Shown: piece after piece, positions 37,096-44,784 of the stretch
Position numbering within the stretch: position 1 is the first letter of the stretch
Layout of the letters: each line of letters opens with the position of its first letter
DNA from: Mycobacterium sp.
Lineage (GTDB): Bacteria; Actinomycetota; Actinomycetes; Mycobacteriales; Mycobacteriaceae
Length of the DNA stretch: 64,000 nt
Assembly (NCBI GenBank): GCA_003987775.1
Contig: RXJD01000037.1
Location: 62,001-126,000, forward strand
Direction: 5' to 3'
Made by a program: the position numbers and the translations under genes
Notes under the pieces: model-generated
Told to the model about the DNA's origin: nothing
Databases searched by the model: none
Seen by the model: the letters and a program-made list of their open reading frames with translations, nothing else

Positions 37096-37683
37096 GTGAC
37101 CAAGCGCGGCGCAACTGAGCCGCCGCCGAGGCGGGCGGAGCTGGAGAGGCAGCTCTCGGCCGACGTTCGCGCGATCACCGCCCGTTCTGATCGGGTCGGA
37201 CGGCACTACGCCCGCGTCAACGCCGTCAGCAATAGCGATTTCCACGCCCTGCTGCACATCATGGTGGCCGAAACCGCGGGTAAGCCGCTCACCCTGGCGG
37301 AATTGCGGCAGCGGATGGACGTATCGCCACCGGCCATCACCTACCTGGTCGACCGGATGATCGAGGCCGGCCACATCCGGCGTGAGCCCGACCCCGACGA
37401 CCGCCGCAAGTGGCTCTTGCGCTACGAGACGCGCGGCATGAGTCTGGCCCACACGTTCTTCAGCCCCCTCGGCGCACACATCAGGGCGGCCCTGGCCGAC
37501 ATGCCGGACAAGGACCTGGTGGCAGCCCACCGGGTGTTCCTGGCGATGATCGACGCGATGGCCACGTTCGAGGACGAACTAGCCGACGTGGATCACCACG
37601 AGGAATCAGCGGAACTCGGGCGAAGCGCTTCGACCGCCCGCCGGCGGCAGGGGGCCGCCCGGTCCGACGTGCCGCGACGCTGA
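37096..37683 (+). CDS. MarR-family regulator 1 (crt-linked)
   Basis: This 195-residue regulator has a winged helix at about 55-115 ('HIMVAETAGKPLTLAELRQRM', 'PPAITYLVDRMIEAGHIRRE', wing 'PDPDDRRKWLLRY'). It is clearly paralogous to the MarR gene at 44.2-44.7 kb; both share 'LLHIMVAETAG.P.T', 'AITYLVDR.I..GHIRR' and 'ADMPDKDLVAAHRVF' type blocks. GTG 37096 follows AAGGGG by nine bases. The C-terminal 28 residues are Arg-rich, unlike the family, and lie on DNA that also encodes the end of the glycosyltransferase on the other strand. It is a candidate regulator of the crt operon. Confidence 0.9.
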   Translation: MTKRGATEPPPRRAELERQLSADVRAITARSDRVGRHYARVNAVSNSDFHALLHIMVAETAGKPLTLAELRQRMDVSPPAITYLVDRMIEAGHIRREPDPDDRRKWLLRYETRGMSLAHTFFSPLGAHIRAALADMPDKDLVAAHRVFLAMIDAMATFEDELADVDHHEESAELGRSASTARRRQGAARSDVPRR

Positions 37684-38904
37684 GAGCAACCGCTGCTCGA
37701 TCAGATCGGCGCCCCGCGCCACGCCCCCGGTCGCGGCGAACCCGGCGGCCACCCGCCGCGCCCCGTCCGTCATCGTCGCCGCTTTGAGCACCGCGGCCCG
37801 CAGTCGTGCCGGTGTCAGCCGCTTGGGTGGTAGCCGGGTGCCACATCCGGCCATCTGCACGCGACGCGCGACCTCGCCCTGGTCCCGGGCGAAGGGCACC
37901 ACGCAGACCGGTACACCCCGGTTCAGCGCCTTCACGGTGGTCCCCATGCCGCCATGCGTGACGACACACGCGGCCCGCTCGAGCACCGGCCCGTGCGGCA
38001 CGAACTGACACACCGTCGCGTTCGACGTCCGGGGAAGACCGGCGGGCACGCCGGCCGGAAAGGTCGCTACGACGTGAACGGGTTCGTCGGCCAGTGCCTT
38101 CAGCGCGACGTGACCCAACTTCGCGTCGGCTTGGGCGATCGAGGAGGTACTCACCAGCACGATGGGCCGCTCGACCGCATCCAGCCAGTCCGGAGCAGCC
38201 GACACCGTCTGCTCGAACACGCACGCACCGATGAAGTGCACCGCGTCGGACCAGTCCGGGTGCGGATACTCGAACGGCTCGCCTCCGACCGCCAGCAGCA
38301 GCGGCGCCCGCCTCATCAATGCGTCCACCGAATTGATCAGCGGCGCGCCCAGTTCGGCGCGGAGCGCGTTGATCCGCGGCAACATCGGGCGATCGAACAG
38401 GTACCTGACGAAGGGCCGCATCGAGGCGTCCCGGACCCGCCCGATCACTCCCGGCAGCGGTCGCAGGCCGGGTCCGAACGGTGGCGCCGTCCGCGAATGG
38501 AGATAGGGCGTGAACGGTGAGAACACCGCCCACGGCAACCCACTGACGTCGGCCGCCGACATCGCGCCCCAGCAATTCGCATCGACGATCACCGCATCGG
38601 GCGCTGTCTCGGCGATCGCGCATCTGAGATCGTCCACCTCGAAAACGGCCCGCCGGCAGAGCACGTCGATCGACCGCTTGAGAACTCCTAAAGCGTTGTG
38701 CGCCAGCCAGTCATCGCCCACGATGGCTTCGATTCGCGGATCCACCGGATCGGTCTTCACGCCAAGCGCCCGCATCGCGACGACTTCGCTGCTCATGGTG
38801 CGCAGATGCACCTGGTGCCCGCGAGCACTCAACTCCTGCAGCAGTGCGGCCATCGGATAGAGATGACCCAGCGCGGGCGAACCGTAAGCCAGAATGATGG
38901 CCAT
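37606..38904 (-). CDS. GT1 family glycosyltransferase (possible carotenoid glycosyltransferase)
   Basis: This 432-residue UGT/MGT-like GT-B enzyme has the N-terminus 'MAIILAYGSPALGHLYPMAALLQEL' (acceptor domain with the His after GxGH) and the donor signature 'VPHGPVLERAACVVTHGGMG' then 'PVCVVPFARDQGEVARRV'. It lies 8 bp after the type 2 IPP isomerase in the same operon and beside the crt cluster. It is therefore a good candidate to add a sugar to a hydroxylated carotenoid (CrtX-like role), though macrolide or lipid acceptors are not excluded. ATG 38904. Its last 78 bp overlap the MarR gene convergently. Confidence 0.85.
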   Translation of the reverse strand: MAIILAYGSPALGHLYPMAALLQELSARGHQVHLRTMSSEVVAMRALGVKTDPVDPRIEAIVGDDWLAHNALGVLKRSIDVLCRRAVFEVDDLRCAIAETAPDAVIVDANCWGAMSAADVSGLPWAVFSPFTPYLHSRTAPPFGPGLRPLPGVIGRVRDASMRPFVRYLFDRPMLPRINALRAELGAPLINSVDALMRRAPLLLAVGGEPFEYPHPDWSDAVHFIGACVFEQTVSAAPDWLDAVERPIVLVSTSSIAQADAKLGHVALKALADEPVHVVATFPAGVPAGLPRTSNATVCQFVPHGPVLERAACVVTHGGMGTTVKALNRGVPVCVVPFARDQGEVARRVQMAGCGTRLPPKRLTPARLRAAVLKAATMTDGARRVAAGFAATGGVARGADLIEQRLLSASRHVGPGGPLPPAGGRSASPEFR

Positions 38905-38912
38905 GCGTGAGC

Positions 38913-39956
38913 CTAGCTGACAGGTAGCGCGCCGAGCGTGCGCAGCGAAGGCAGATCGGCCGCACCACATCCGTGCAGGCAGACGCGCAGTTCGTCGATG
39001 AAGCTCTGCAGCCACGCGGTTGCCGCATCGGCCGACTCGATCGCGGAGGTGAGCAGGGGGCGGGCGACCGCCACCACGTCGGCGCCCAGGGCGAGCGCTT
39101 TCGCCGCGTCCATACCGGTCCGGATACCACCCGAGGCGACCAGCGGGATGCGCGGAAGCGCCGCACGCACCTCCAGCAGCGCTTGCGCCGTGGGTATACC
39201 CCAGTCGGCCAGATCCGGGTAGCGCAGTTCGCCATAGCGGACCAGCTGCTCAACCCGCGACCACGACGTCCCGCCGGCCCCTGCCACGTCGATGGCCGCC
39301 ACCGGCGGTTCTCCGGTCGAGCGCAGCAGTTCGGCAACCGCGGTGGCGCCGAGGCCATGGCCGACTTCCTTCAACAACACCGGGTAATCCAGCATCGGGA
39401 TCAGGTCGTGCAGCCGGTCCAGAGATCCCGCAAAGTCGGTGTCGCCGTTGTGCTGCATCGCCTCTTGCAGTGGATTGGTATGCACCGCAAGTGCATTGGC
39501 ACCCACCCGGTGGAGCGCCGCATTGATCTCCGGTATCGCGTCCTTGACGAACTGGGACAGGCCGATGTTGCCCACCAACAACACATCTGGGGCCACGTCG
39601 CGCACGGCGAAGCTCGGCGCGGCCTGCTCGCCCAGGGCACTTTCCAACATCACCCGCTGAGAGCCGAGCATCATTCCGATGCCCAGCCGCTGCGCGGCGG
39701 TCGCCAGATTCCGGTTGATGGTGCCCGACAGCTCGGCACCTCCGGTCATGGCGCCCACCAGCACCGGCGCACGCAACGGGCACCCGAGGAACTGCGCCGA
39801 CAAGTCGATGTCGGCCAGATTGGTCTGTGTCAGCGCGTTGTAGGGAAGCCGATACCGTTCCAGGCCCGTAGTGACCCCGTGATAGTTCACGTCCCCGTCC
39901 AGGCACACGTCGATGTGACGCAGCTTGCGGGTCGCCATCTCGCGCGGTTGCGCCAT
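38913..39956 (-). CDS. fni: Type 2 isopentenyl-diphosphate delta-isomerase
   Basis: This 347-residue FMN- and NAD(P)H-dependent enzyme interconverts isopentenyl and dimethylallyl diphosphate, supplying CrtE. Family blocks: '[19 protein letters not shown]' near the start, '[14 protein letters not shown]', '[19 protein letters not shown]', '[11 protein letters not shown]', '[15 protein letters not shown]' and the phosphate loop '[22 protein letters not shown]'. ATG 39956 has GGAG nine bases upstream; GTG 39959 is adjacent. It is transcribed after the SOUL gene (29-bp gap) and before the glycosyltransferase. Confidence 0.94.
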   Translation of the reverse strand: MAQPREMATRKLRHIDVCLDGDVNYHGVTTGLERYRLPYNALTQTNLADIDLSAQFLGCPLRAPVLVGAMTGGAELSGTINRNLATAAQRLGIGMMLGSQRVMLESALGEQAAPSFAVRDVAPDVLLVGNIGLSQFVKDAIPEINAALHRVGANALAVHTNPLQEAMQHNGDTDFAGSLDRLHDLIPMLDYPVLLKEVGHGLGATAVAELLRSTGEPPVAAIDVAGAGGTSWSRVEQLVRYGELRYPDLADWGIPTAQALLEVRAALPRIPLVASGGIRTGMDAAKALALGADVVAVARPLLTSAIESADAATAWLQSFIDELRVCLHGCGAADLPSLRTLGALPVS

Positions 39957-39988
39957 CACGGAACTCCGGCCCTAGCGGTCAGCAACAC

Positions 39989-40585
39989 TCAGACCTCACT
40001 CCTGGGTTTGACCGGTACGGCGATCTCGTTGCGGCGCAAGGCAGGAACCGTCCACGGCGGGTCGTAGAACCAGGCCGCCGGGGAGTCCGTCGCCTCGAAT
40101 CCCAACTCCCCCAAGGTGTTCATCAGCTGTTTGGTGTGGGACTCGACGGAGCGCTTGGTGGGGATGCCGCTGAATTTGTGCACCGCGACGGTCGCGGGCG
40201 GCACGTTCACCAACTTGACGTCGCCTTCGTCCGGCGCGGGAAGGGTGTCCATGGTTTTGTGCGACGGCATGAAGAATTGAATCACCCATTCGCCCTTGGT
40301 GCGGGATTCCTGCGCGACCGGCGCGGTCATCGCGATCTTGTCGCGATTGTTGTTCGCGCCGAAGATATAGCGCGCGAGCCGGCGGAACCCGACATTGCGT
40401 GCGGACTCCTCGTCGGCCACAACGGTCGTCTGAGCCGCGATCCGATCGCCGTAATGACGGATCTCCACGTCGCGGGTGAGCTTCTCGGTGGTGTGAGCAG
40501 GCTCCTCAATGCCGTGCCGGTAGCCCACGACCATGCCGGCGGCTTCGGCGAATTGCCCCACCACTGCACCAATCGATTTCAACAA
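39989..40585 (-). CDS. SOUL family haem-binding protein
   Basis: This 198-residue SOUL/HBP-fold protein opens its core with 'DVEIRHYGDRIAAQTTV' and contains 'AFRRLARYIFG'-like 'GFRRLARYIFGANNNRDKIA', 'MTAPVAQE' and 'WVIQFFMPSHKTMDTLP', all hallmarks. A hydrophobic N-terminus ('AVVGQFAEAAGMVVGYRHG') precedes it. SOUL proteins bind haem or tetrapyrroles and may buffer light-active porphyrins. TTG 40585 is supported by GAGG six bases upstream. It is the first gene of a SOUL-fni-glycosyltransferase operon, with an AT-rich MarR-type motif about 150 bp upstream. Confidence 0.88.
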   Translation of the reverse strand: MLKSIGAVVGQFAEAAGMVVGYRHGIEEPAHTTEKLTRDVEIRHYGDRIAAQTTVVADEESARNVGFRRLARYIFGANNNRDKIAMTAPVAQESRTKGEWVIQFFMPSHKTMDTLPAPDEGDVKLVNVPPATVAVHKFSGIPTKRSVESHTKQLMNTLGELGFEATDSPAAWFYDPPWTVPALRRNEIAVPVKPRSEV

Positions 40586-41016
40586 GGTGGCCTCTTTCCC
40601 CTATCAGTCCATGGTGTCGCGATTTTCCGGCGCCCACAACTGAGCCAGTGCTCAGACCGGCGTCGTCGTTGCTGAACCACCACCCGGGCAGTACGCCTCG
40701 GCAGACTCGAGCATACGCGCGATCCACGATTTTGTTAAGTTACTGAATGTTTAAATCAGTTAAGCTATCCCTCCGGGAGCTGTACCCGCGTCAGCCGGAA
40801 AACGAAGACGTCCCGCCACTCGTTCACCCTTCCTGCTGGCGGAATACCCGGCCCAGGTGGCCCGATGACCGGCAAGCCTCGTGTTGCCATGGTCACTGAC
40901 CGAAACCCACGGGCCGGATTGCGTCTAGGCTGGTGTCAGTTGAGTCCGCAGCTACATTCCTGAGCTCTGGAACCGCTCATCCGCTGGTTCCGCCCACAAC
41001 TTGATAGGCAACACCG
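40586..41016. other. 431-bp intergenic region between divergent SOUL and STAS genes
   Basis: I see no coding region or RNA gene here. It holds a small perfect hairpin, CTGAGC-CAGT-GCTCAG at 40640-40655, inside the expected SOUL leader. It also holds the AT-rich MarR-type motif at 40735-40764. The right half (40780-41016) has no clear promoter consensus. Promoters for both the SOUL operon and the STAS gene must lie here. Confidence 0.6.
40735..40764. promoter_or_regulatory. MarR-type motif B upstream of the SOUL-fni-GT operon
   Basis: An AT-rich 30-bp block with inverted arms: TTACTGA at 40740-40746 and TCAGTTAA at 40756-40763 (reverse complement TTAACTGA) around ATGTTTAAA. It matches motif A in its TTAAGTTA start and TTAAAT core, motif C in AATGTTTAA, and motif D in GTTACTGAA. 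Proposed as a MarR operator by resemblance. Confidence 0.5.
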
Positions 41017-41451
41017 ATGCACGCTGTAGATTCACCAGACCAACGCCGCCCCCGCTACCGCTACGTGGTCAATTGCGATGGGGCACAAATGTTCGTATAC
41101 GCCCGCCGGCTGGCCACCGTGGTCCGGGTGGACGGCGGCGTCGACGCCGCCAACGCCGCGCGGATCGCCGCGGAGATCCGACGATTCACCCGAGCACGCA
41201 CGCCGCTGATCGTCGATCTCAGCCACCTCGATTTCCTAGGTATCGAAGGATTCCAGCAACTGCTCGCCCTCAACCATCAGCATCGCGCCGCCGGCCTGTA
41301 CTGCTCCGTGGTGAGCGGTCCCGCATTGGGACCGCTCCTTCGAGTGGTCAAGGACCACGGCCTTGCCCTGGTCCGATCCGTGCCGGAGGCGCTGCAGATG
41401 ATCGAGGACGCCGTTGCCATCCGCCGATCGGCTCCGGGGTTGGTGCGGTAG
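41017..41451 (+). CDS. STAS-domain protein (anti-sigma factor antagonist-like)
   Basis: This 144-residue protein has a STAS domain at about 30-135: 'VRVDGGVDAANAARIAAEIR', then 'PLIVDLSHLDFLGIEGFQQLL'. The Ser that is phosphorylated in classical antagonists (D-S-S-G in SpoIIAA) is replaced: the loop reads G-I-E-G, so kinase control is unlikely. Two Cys (20 and 96) could allow redox control, as known for some mycobacterial SigF antagonists such as RsfA; that is inference. It lies upstream of a conserved unknown gene with a 4-bp gap. A link to SigF is attractive because crtE has a SigF promoter. Confidence 0.82.
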   Translation: MHAVDSPDQRRPRYRYVVNCDGAQMFVYARRLATVVRVDGGVDAANAARIAAEIRRFTRARTPLIVDLSHLDFLGIEGFQQLLALNHQHRAAGLYCSVVSGPALGPLLRVVKDHGLALVRSVPEALQMIEDAVAIRRSAPGLVR

Positions 41452-41455
41452 CGCG

Positions 41456-41851
41456 ATGGCCTCCAAACGGCACCTGGACCGGACGTTCCCGTATGAATAC
41501 GACCTACGCCTGGTGCCGTTCTGGCTGCCCTTCCGCTGGCCCGGCGAGCAAGGTGTGACGCTGACTCAAGACGGCCGCTTCGTTGCCCGCTACGGCCCGT
41601 TGCGTGCCGAAGCGCCGCTGTCCCACGTGGTGGAAGCGCATATCACCGGTCCGTACCGCTGGTGGACTGCCGTCGGCCCGCGCCTGTCGATGGCCGACGA
41701 CGGGCTGACCTTCGGAACCAATGCCGACGCCGGGGTATGCATTCATTTCCAGCCACCGCTGCGCAGAGTCATCGGATTCCGGGACCATTCGGCACTCACA
41801 GTGACGGTTGCTGATCCGCGCGGCTTGGTAGCAGCACTAATCTCTGGGTAG
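41456..41851 (+). CDS. Conserved hypothetical protein after STAS gene
   Basis: I do not recognise a named family in this 131-residue protein. It is rich in aromatics and beta-strand-like segments ('FPYEYDLRLVPFWLPFRWPG', 'GRFVARYGPLRAE', 'TGPYRWWTAVGPRLSM', 'CIHFQPPLRRVIGF') and has no signal peptide or membrane helix. The overall pattern resembles small mycobacterial proteins that recalculate surface-exposed beta-barrels, but no function follows. ATG 41456 is 4 bp after the STAS stop, so the two are co-transcribed. Confidence 0.7.
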   Translation: MASKRHLDRTFPYEYDLRLVPFWLPFRWPGEQGVTLTQDGRFVARYGPLRAEAPLSHVVEAHITGPYRWWTAVGPRLSMADDGLTFGTNADAGVCIHFQPPLRRVIGFRDHSALTVTVADPRGLVAALISG

Positions 41852-41934
41852 TGAATTCCACGGCAACTTCGTTGTCGCACATGGCAAGTAACGCAATCTT
41901 ATTTCTCGCTCGGCTGGCAACCAACGCTTCATTG

Positions 41935-41957
41935 GATTAATGTTTAATAAACTGAAC
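41935..41957. promoter_or_regulatory. MarR-type motif C upstream of MMPL transporter 1
   Basis: An AT-rich block starting GATTAATGTTTAATAAACTG, 40 bp before ATG 41997. Aligned without gaps to motif D (44761-44784) it is identical at 18 of 24 positions by my count, including GATTAAT, TTT and ACTGAA. This suggests the same regulator, most simply the MarR protein encoded between the two MMPL genes. Confidence 0.6.
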
Positions 41958-41996
41958 TGTCGTTTCGGTTGGTAGCGAAAGTTCGAGGGACGGAAC

Positions 41997-44255
41997 ATGT
42001 TGTCGGGACTTGTCCGAGCCTGCGTCGCCGCGCCGCGACGGGTGATCGCCGGCGCGGTTCTGGTGATGATTGCGGCCGCCGTTTTCGGCATACCCGCTGC
42101 CGGCAGTCTGTCGGGGGGCGGATTCCTCGATCCCAACTCTGAATCGGCCCGGGCATCGGCCATGCTCACCAACACCTTTCACCAAGGTGACATGGAACTG
42201 GTGTTGCTCGTCAGCGCGGAAAACGGCGTGAAGACCGGCAATGGCCACCTGGTCGGCACCGAGCTGGCACGACAGCTTGCTGAATCGCCGTTCGTCTCTC
42301 AAGTGGCCTCACCCTGGCAACCGCAACCCACCCCCGGAACGGTCAGTGGTGACGGCAAGTCCGCGATGATCATCGCCGCACTCAAGGGTGACGAGAACAC
42401 CGCCGCCAAACACGCCCAGACGCTGGCGGACCGTTTTGCCGGAGAACACGACGGCGTCACGGTACAAGCCGGTGGGTCGGCCATGGTCTATGCGCAAATC
42501 AACCAGCAGACCGAAAAAGATTTGCTCCGAATGGAAGTCATCGCCATTCCGTTGAGTTTCCTCGCCCTGATCTGGGTCTTCGGCGGTGTGCTGGCGGCCG
42601 CGCTGCCAGTGGCGGTGGGCGGTTTCGCAATTCTGGGGTCACTCGCCGTCCTGCGCGGGATCGCATTGGTCACCGACGTGTCGATCTTCGCACTCAACGT
42701 CGCGGTCGCACTGGGATTCGCTCTGGCCATCGACTACACCCTGCTGATCATCAGCCGCTACCGCGACGAACTTGCCGACGGAGTACCACCTACAGAAGCG
42801 GTGGTGCGAACCATGTCGACGGCCGGGCGAACCGTCCTGTTCTCGGCGATGACGGTGGCACTGGCGCTGCTCGGAATGATCTTCTTCCCGATGTACTTCC
42901 TCAAGTCTTTCGCCTATGCCGGCATCGCGGTGGTCGCTTTCGCCGCTGCCGCGGCCGTGTCGGTCACACCGGCCGTGCTGCTGTTGCTCGGCAACCGGAT
43001 CGACGCGTTCGACGTACGGCACCTGGTACGTCGCCTGCTGCGCCGGCCGACACCTTCTCCGCGGCCGATAGAGCAGACCTTCTGGTACCGATTGGCGAAA
43101 TTCGTTATCAGACAAGCGATACCGCTGGGACTACTGCTGGTTATCGTGCTGCTTGCGCTGGGCACGCCCTTCCTCGGGGTCAAATGGGGCTATGCCGACG
43201 ACCGCGTCCTGCCCGACACGTCGTCCGCGCGATTGGCCAACGAACGGATCCGAGCGCAATTCCCGTCCAACTCGGCCACCCGCATCAAGGCGGTCATTCC
43301 CGACACCACCGGGTTGAGCCGCCCGGATCTCGACAGCTACGCCGCCGCGTTGTCCCGGGTGCCGGATGTGTCGTCGGTGTCCTCACCAACCGGGACCTTC
43401 GTCGCCGGCGAGCCCAAGGGACCACCCTCAGCGCCGGCCGGAATGGCCGACGGCGCAGCGTTTCTCACGATCGACAGCACCGCCCCGCTGTACACCCAGG
43501 CATCCGAGCAGCAACTCGCCCGGGTTCACCAGATCGCACTGCCCGCGGACAAGCAAGTCCTGATCACCGGTCTGGCGCAGACAAATCAGGACTGCGTGCG
43601 CGGCATCACCTCGCGCTTGCCCCTGGTGTTCGGCTTCATTGCGATTGTCATGCTGGTGCTGCTGTTCCTGCTGTCCGGCAGTGTGGTGCTGCCGATCAAG
43701 GCGGTGCTGCTCAACATCTTGTCGCTTACGGCGACGTTCGGTGCGCTGGTGTGGATCTTCCAGGAAGGCCACCTCGGCGCGGCCGGCACCACTCCCACCG
43801 GGACCTTGGCGGTAAATGTCCCGGTGCTGATGTTCTGCATCGCGTTCGGGCTGTCGATGGATTACGAGGTGTTCCTGCTGTCCCGCATCCGCGAATACTG
43901 GCTCGCCTCATCGCAGACTCATGCCGACAACGACGAAAGCGTCGCGCTGGGCATCGCCCGCACCGGTCGGGTCGTGACGGCCGCGGCGCTGCTGATGTCG
44001 ATCTCGTTCGCCGCCCTGATGTCCGCCGGCGTGTCGTTCATGCGAATGTTCGCCGTCGGGCTGACGATCGCGATCCTGGTGGACGCCACCGTGATCCGCA
44101 TGATGCTGGTGCCCGCGTTCATGCACGTGCTCGGCCGGCTCAATTGGTGGGCACCGAAACCACTGGCGGCGTGGCACCGCCGGACGTTCACCGCCCTTCC
44201 CGAACACGGGCAACCGCCCGCCTATCAGGAATCGGTGGGGCCCAGCTCAGCCTGA
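41997..44255 (+). CDS. MMPL/RND family transporter 1
   Basis: This 752-residue inner-membrane RND pump is of the short MMPL type. It has one N-terminal helix ('VIAGAVLVMIAAAVFGIPAAG'), a periplasmic loop, and a helix bundle with 'VALGFALAIDYTLLIISRYRDE'. A second loop and a second bundle with 'AFGLSMDYEVFLLSRIREY' follow. The Asp-Tyr pairs in both bundles are the proton-relay residues. No MmpS gene is adjacent. ATG 41997 has GAGGGAC upstream. The substrate is unknown; the neighbourhood suggests a lipid or modified isoprenoid. Its 3' end overlaps the convergent MarR gene by 31 bp. Confidence 0.9.
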   Translation: MLSGLVRACVAAPRRVIAGAVLVMIAAAVFGIPAAGSLSGGGFLDPNSESARASAMLTNTFHQGDMELVLLVSAENGVKTGNGHLVGTELARQLAESPFVSQVASPWQPQPTPGTVSGDGKSAMIIAALKGDENTAAKHAQTLADRFAGEHDGVTVQAGGSAMVYAQINQQTEKDLLRMEVIAIPLSFLALIWVFGGVLAAALPVAVGGFAILGSLAVLRGIALVTDVSIFALNVAVALGFALAIDYTLLIISRYRDELADGVPPTEAVVRTMSTAGRTVLFSAMTVALALLGMIFFPMYFLKSFAYAGIAVVAFAAAAAVSVTPAVLLLLGNRIDAFDVRHLVRRLLRRPTPSPRPIEQTFWYRLAKFVIRQAIPLGLLLVIVLLALGTPFLGVKWGYADDRVLPDTSSARLANERIRAQFPSNSATRIKAVIPDTTGLSRPDLDSYAAALSRVPDVSSVSSPTGTFVAGEPKGPPSAPAGMADGAAFLTIDSTAPLYTQASEQQLARVHQIALPADKQVLITGLAQTNQDCVRGITSRLPLVFGFIAIVMLVLLFLLSGSVVLPIKAVLLNILSLTATFGALVWIFQEGHLGAAGTTPTGTLAVNVPVLMFCIAFGLSMDYEVFLLSRIREYWLASSQTHADNDESVALGIARTGRVVTAAALLMSISFAALMSAGVSFMRMFAVGLTIAILVDATVIRMMLVPAFMHVLGRLNWWAPKPLAAWHRRTFTALPEHGQPPAYQESVGPSSA

Positions 44256-44734
44256 AACCGGCGCATCGCGGCGAGCAGCGCGTCGAAAACCCGATGCGCC
44301 GCAGCCAGATCCGCGTCGGGCAGATCGGCCATCGCTTCGTGGGTGTGCTCCCCGAGTGGGGTGAAGAACAATCTTGCGGTGTTCATACCGGGCTCGGCGT
44401 GGCGCAGGATGACCTTGCGCCGATCCGCCGGGTGGGAGTCCCGCCGAATGTGACCGGAGTCGATCAGGCGATCGACGAGGTAGGTGATCGCCGCACCGGA
44501 CAGACCCATCCGCTGGCTGAGATCCCCGGACGTCATCGGTTGACCCGCTGTCTCGGCGACCATGATGTGCAGCAGAGCCCGAAAATCGGTCGGCCGAACA
44601 TCGTGGGAGACAGCAAAGATCCGGCCGATCTGGTCGGACTCAGACGACAACTCCCGCAGATCAGCAGCGATCTGCGATTCCAGTTCCGTTCGCTGGCACG
44701 CCTGCTCGTCGGGTTCCATACCGATGAGCAGCAT
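44225..44734 (-). CDS. MarR-family regulator 2 (between MMPL genes)
   Basis: This 169-residue MarR protein has a winged helix at about 55-115 ('HIMVAETAGQPMTSGDLSQRM', 'AAITYLVDRLIDSGHIRRD', wing 'SHPADRRKVILRHAE'). It is a paralogue of the MarR gene at 37.1 kb. ATG 44734 or ATG 44719 are possible starts. It is divergent from MMPL transporter 2; only 48 bp separate them and these hold the palindrome that overlaps the transporter start codon, so direct repression and autoregulation are likely. Confidence 0.9.
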   Translation of the reverse strand: MLLIGMEPDEQACQRTELESQIAADLRELSSESDQIGRIFAVSHDVRPTDFRALLHIMVAETAGQPMTSGDLSQRMGLSGAAITYLVDRLIDSGHIRRDSHPADRRKVILRHAEPGMNTARLFFTPLGEHTHEAMADLPDADLAAAHRVFDALLAAMRRFQAELGPTDS

Positions 44735-44760
44735 ATCTGGTTTCTGACCGAATTTCAGTT

Positions 44761-44784
44761 GATTAATATTTCAGTTACTGAAAT
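44761..44784. promoter_or_regulatory. MarR operator (motif D) overlapping the start of MMPL transporter 2
   Basis: ATTTCAGTTACTGAAAT at 44768-44784 is a perfect 7-bp inverted repeat around TTA, preceded by GATTAAT. A further half-site ATTTCAGTT lies at 44752-44760, 16 bp away. The palindrome runs into the ATG at 44783. Position and symmetry fit a MarR operator controlling both the transporter and the divergent marR. Confidence 0.75.
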
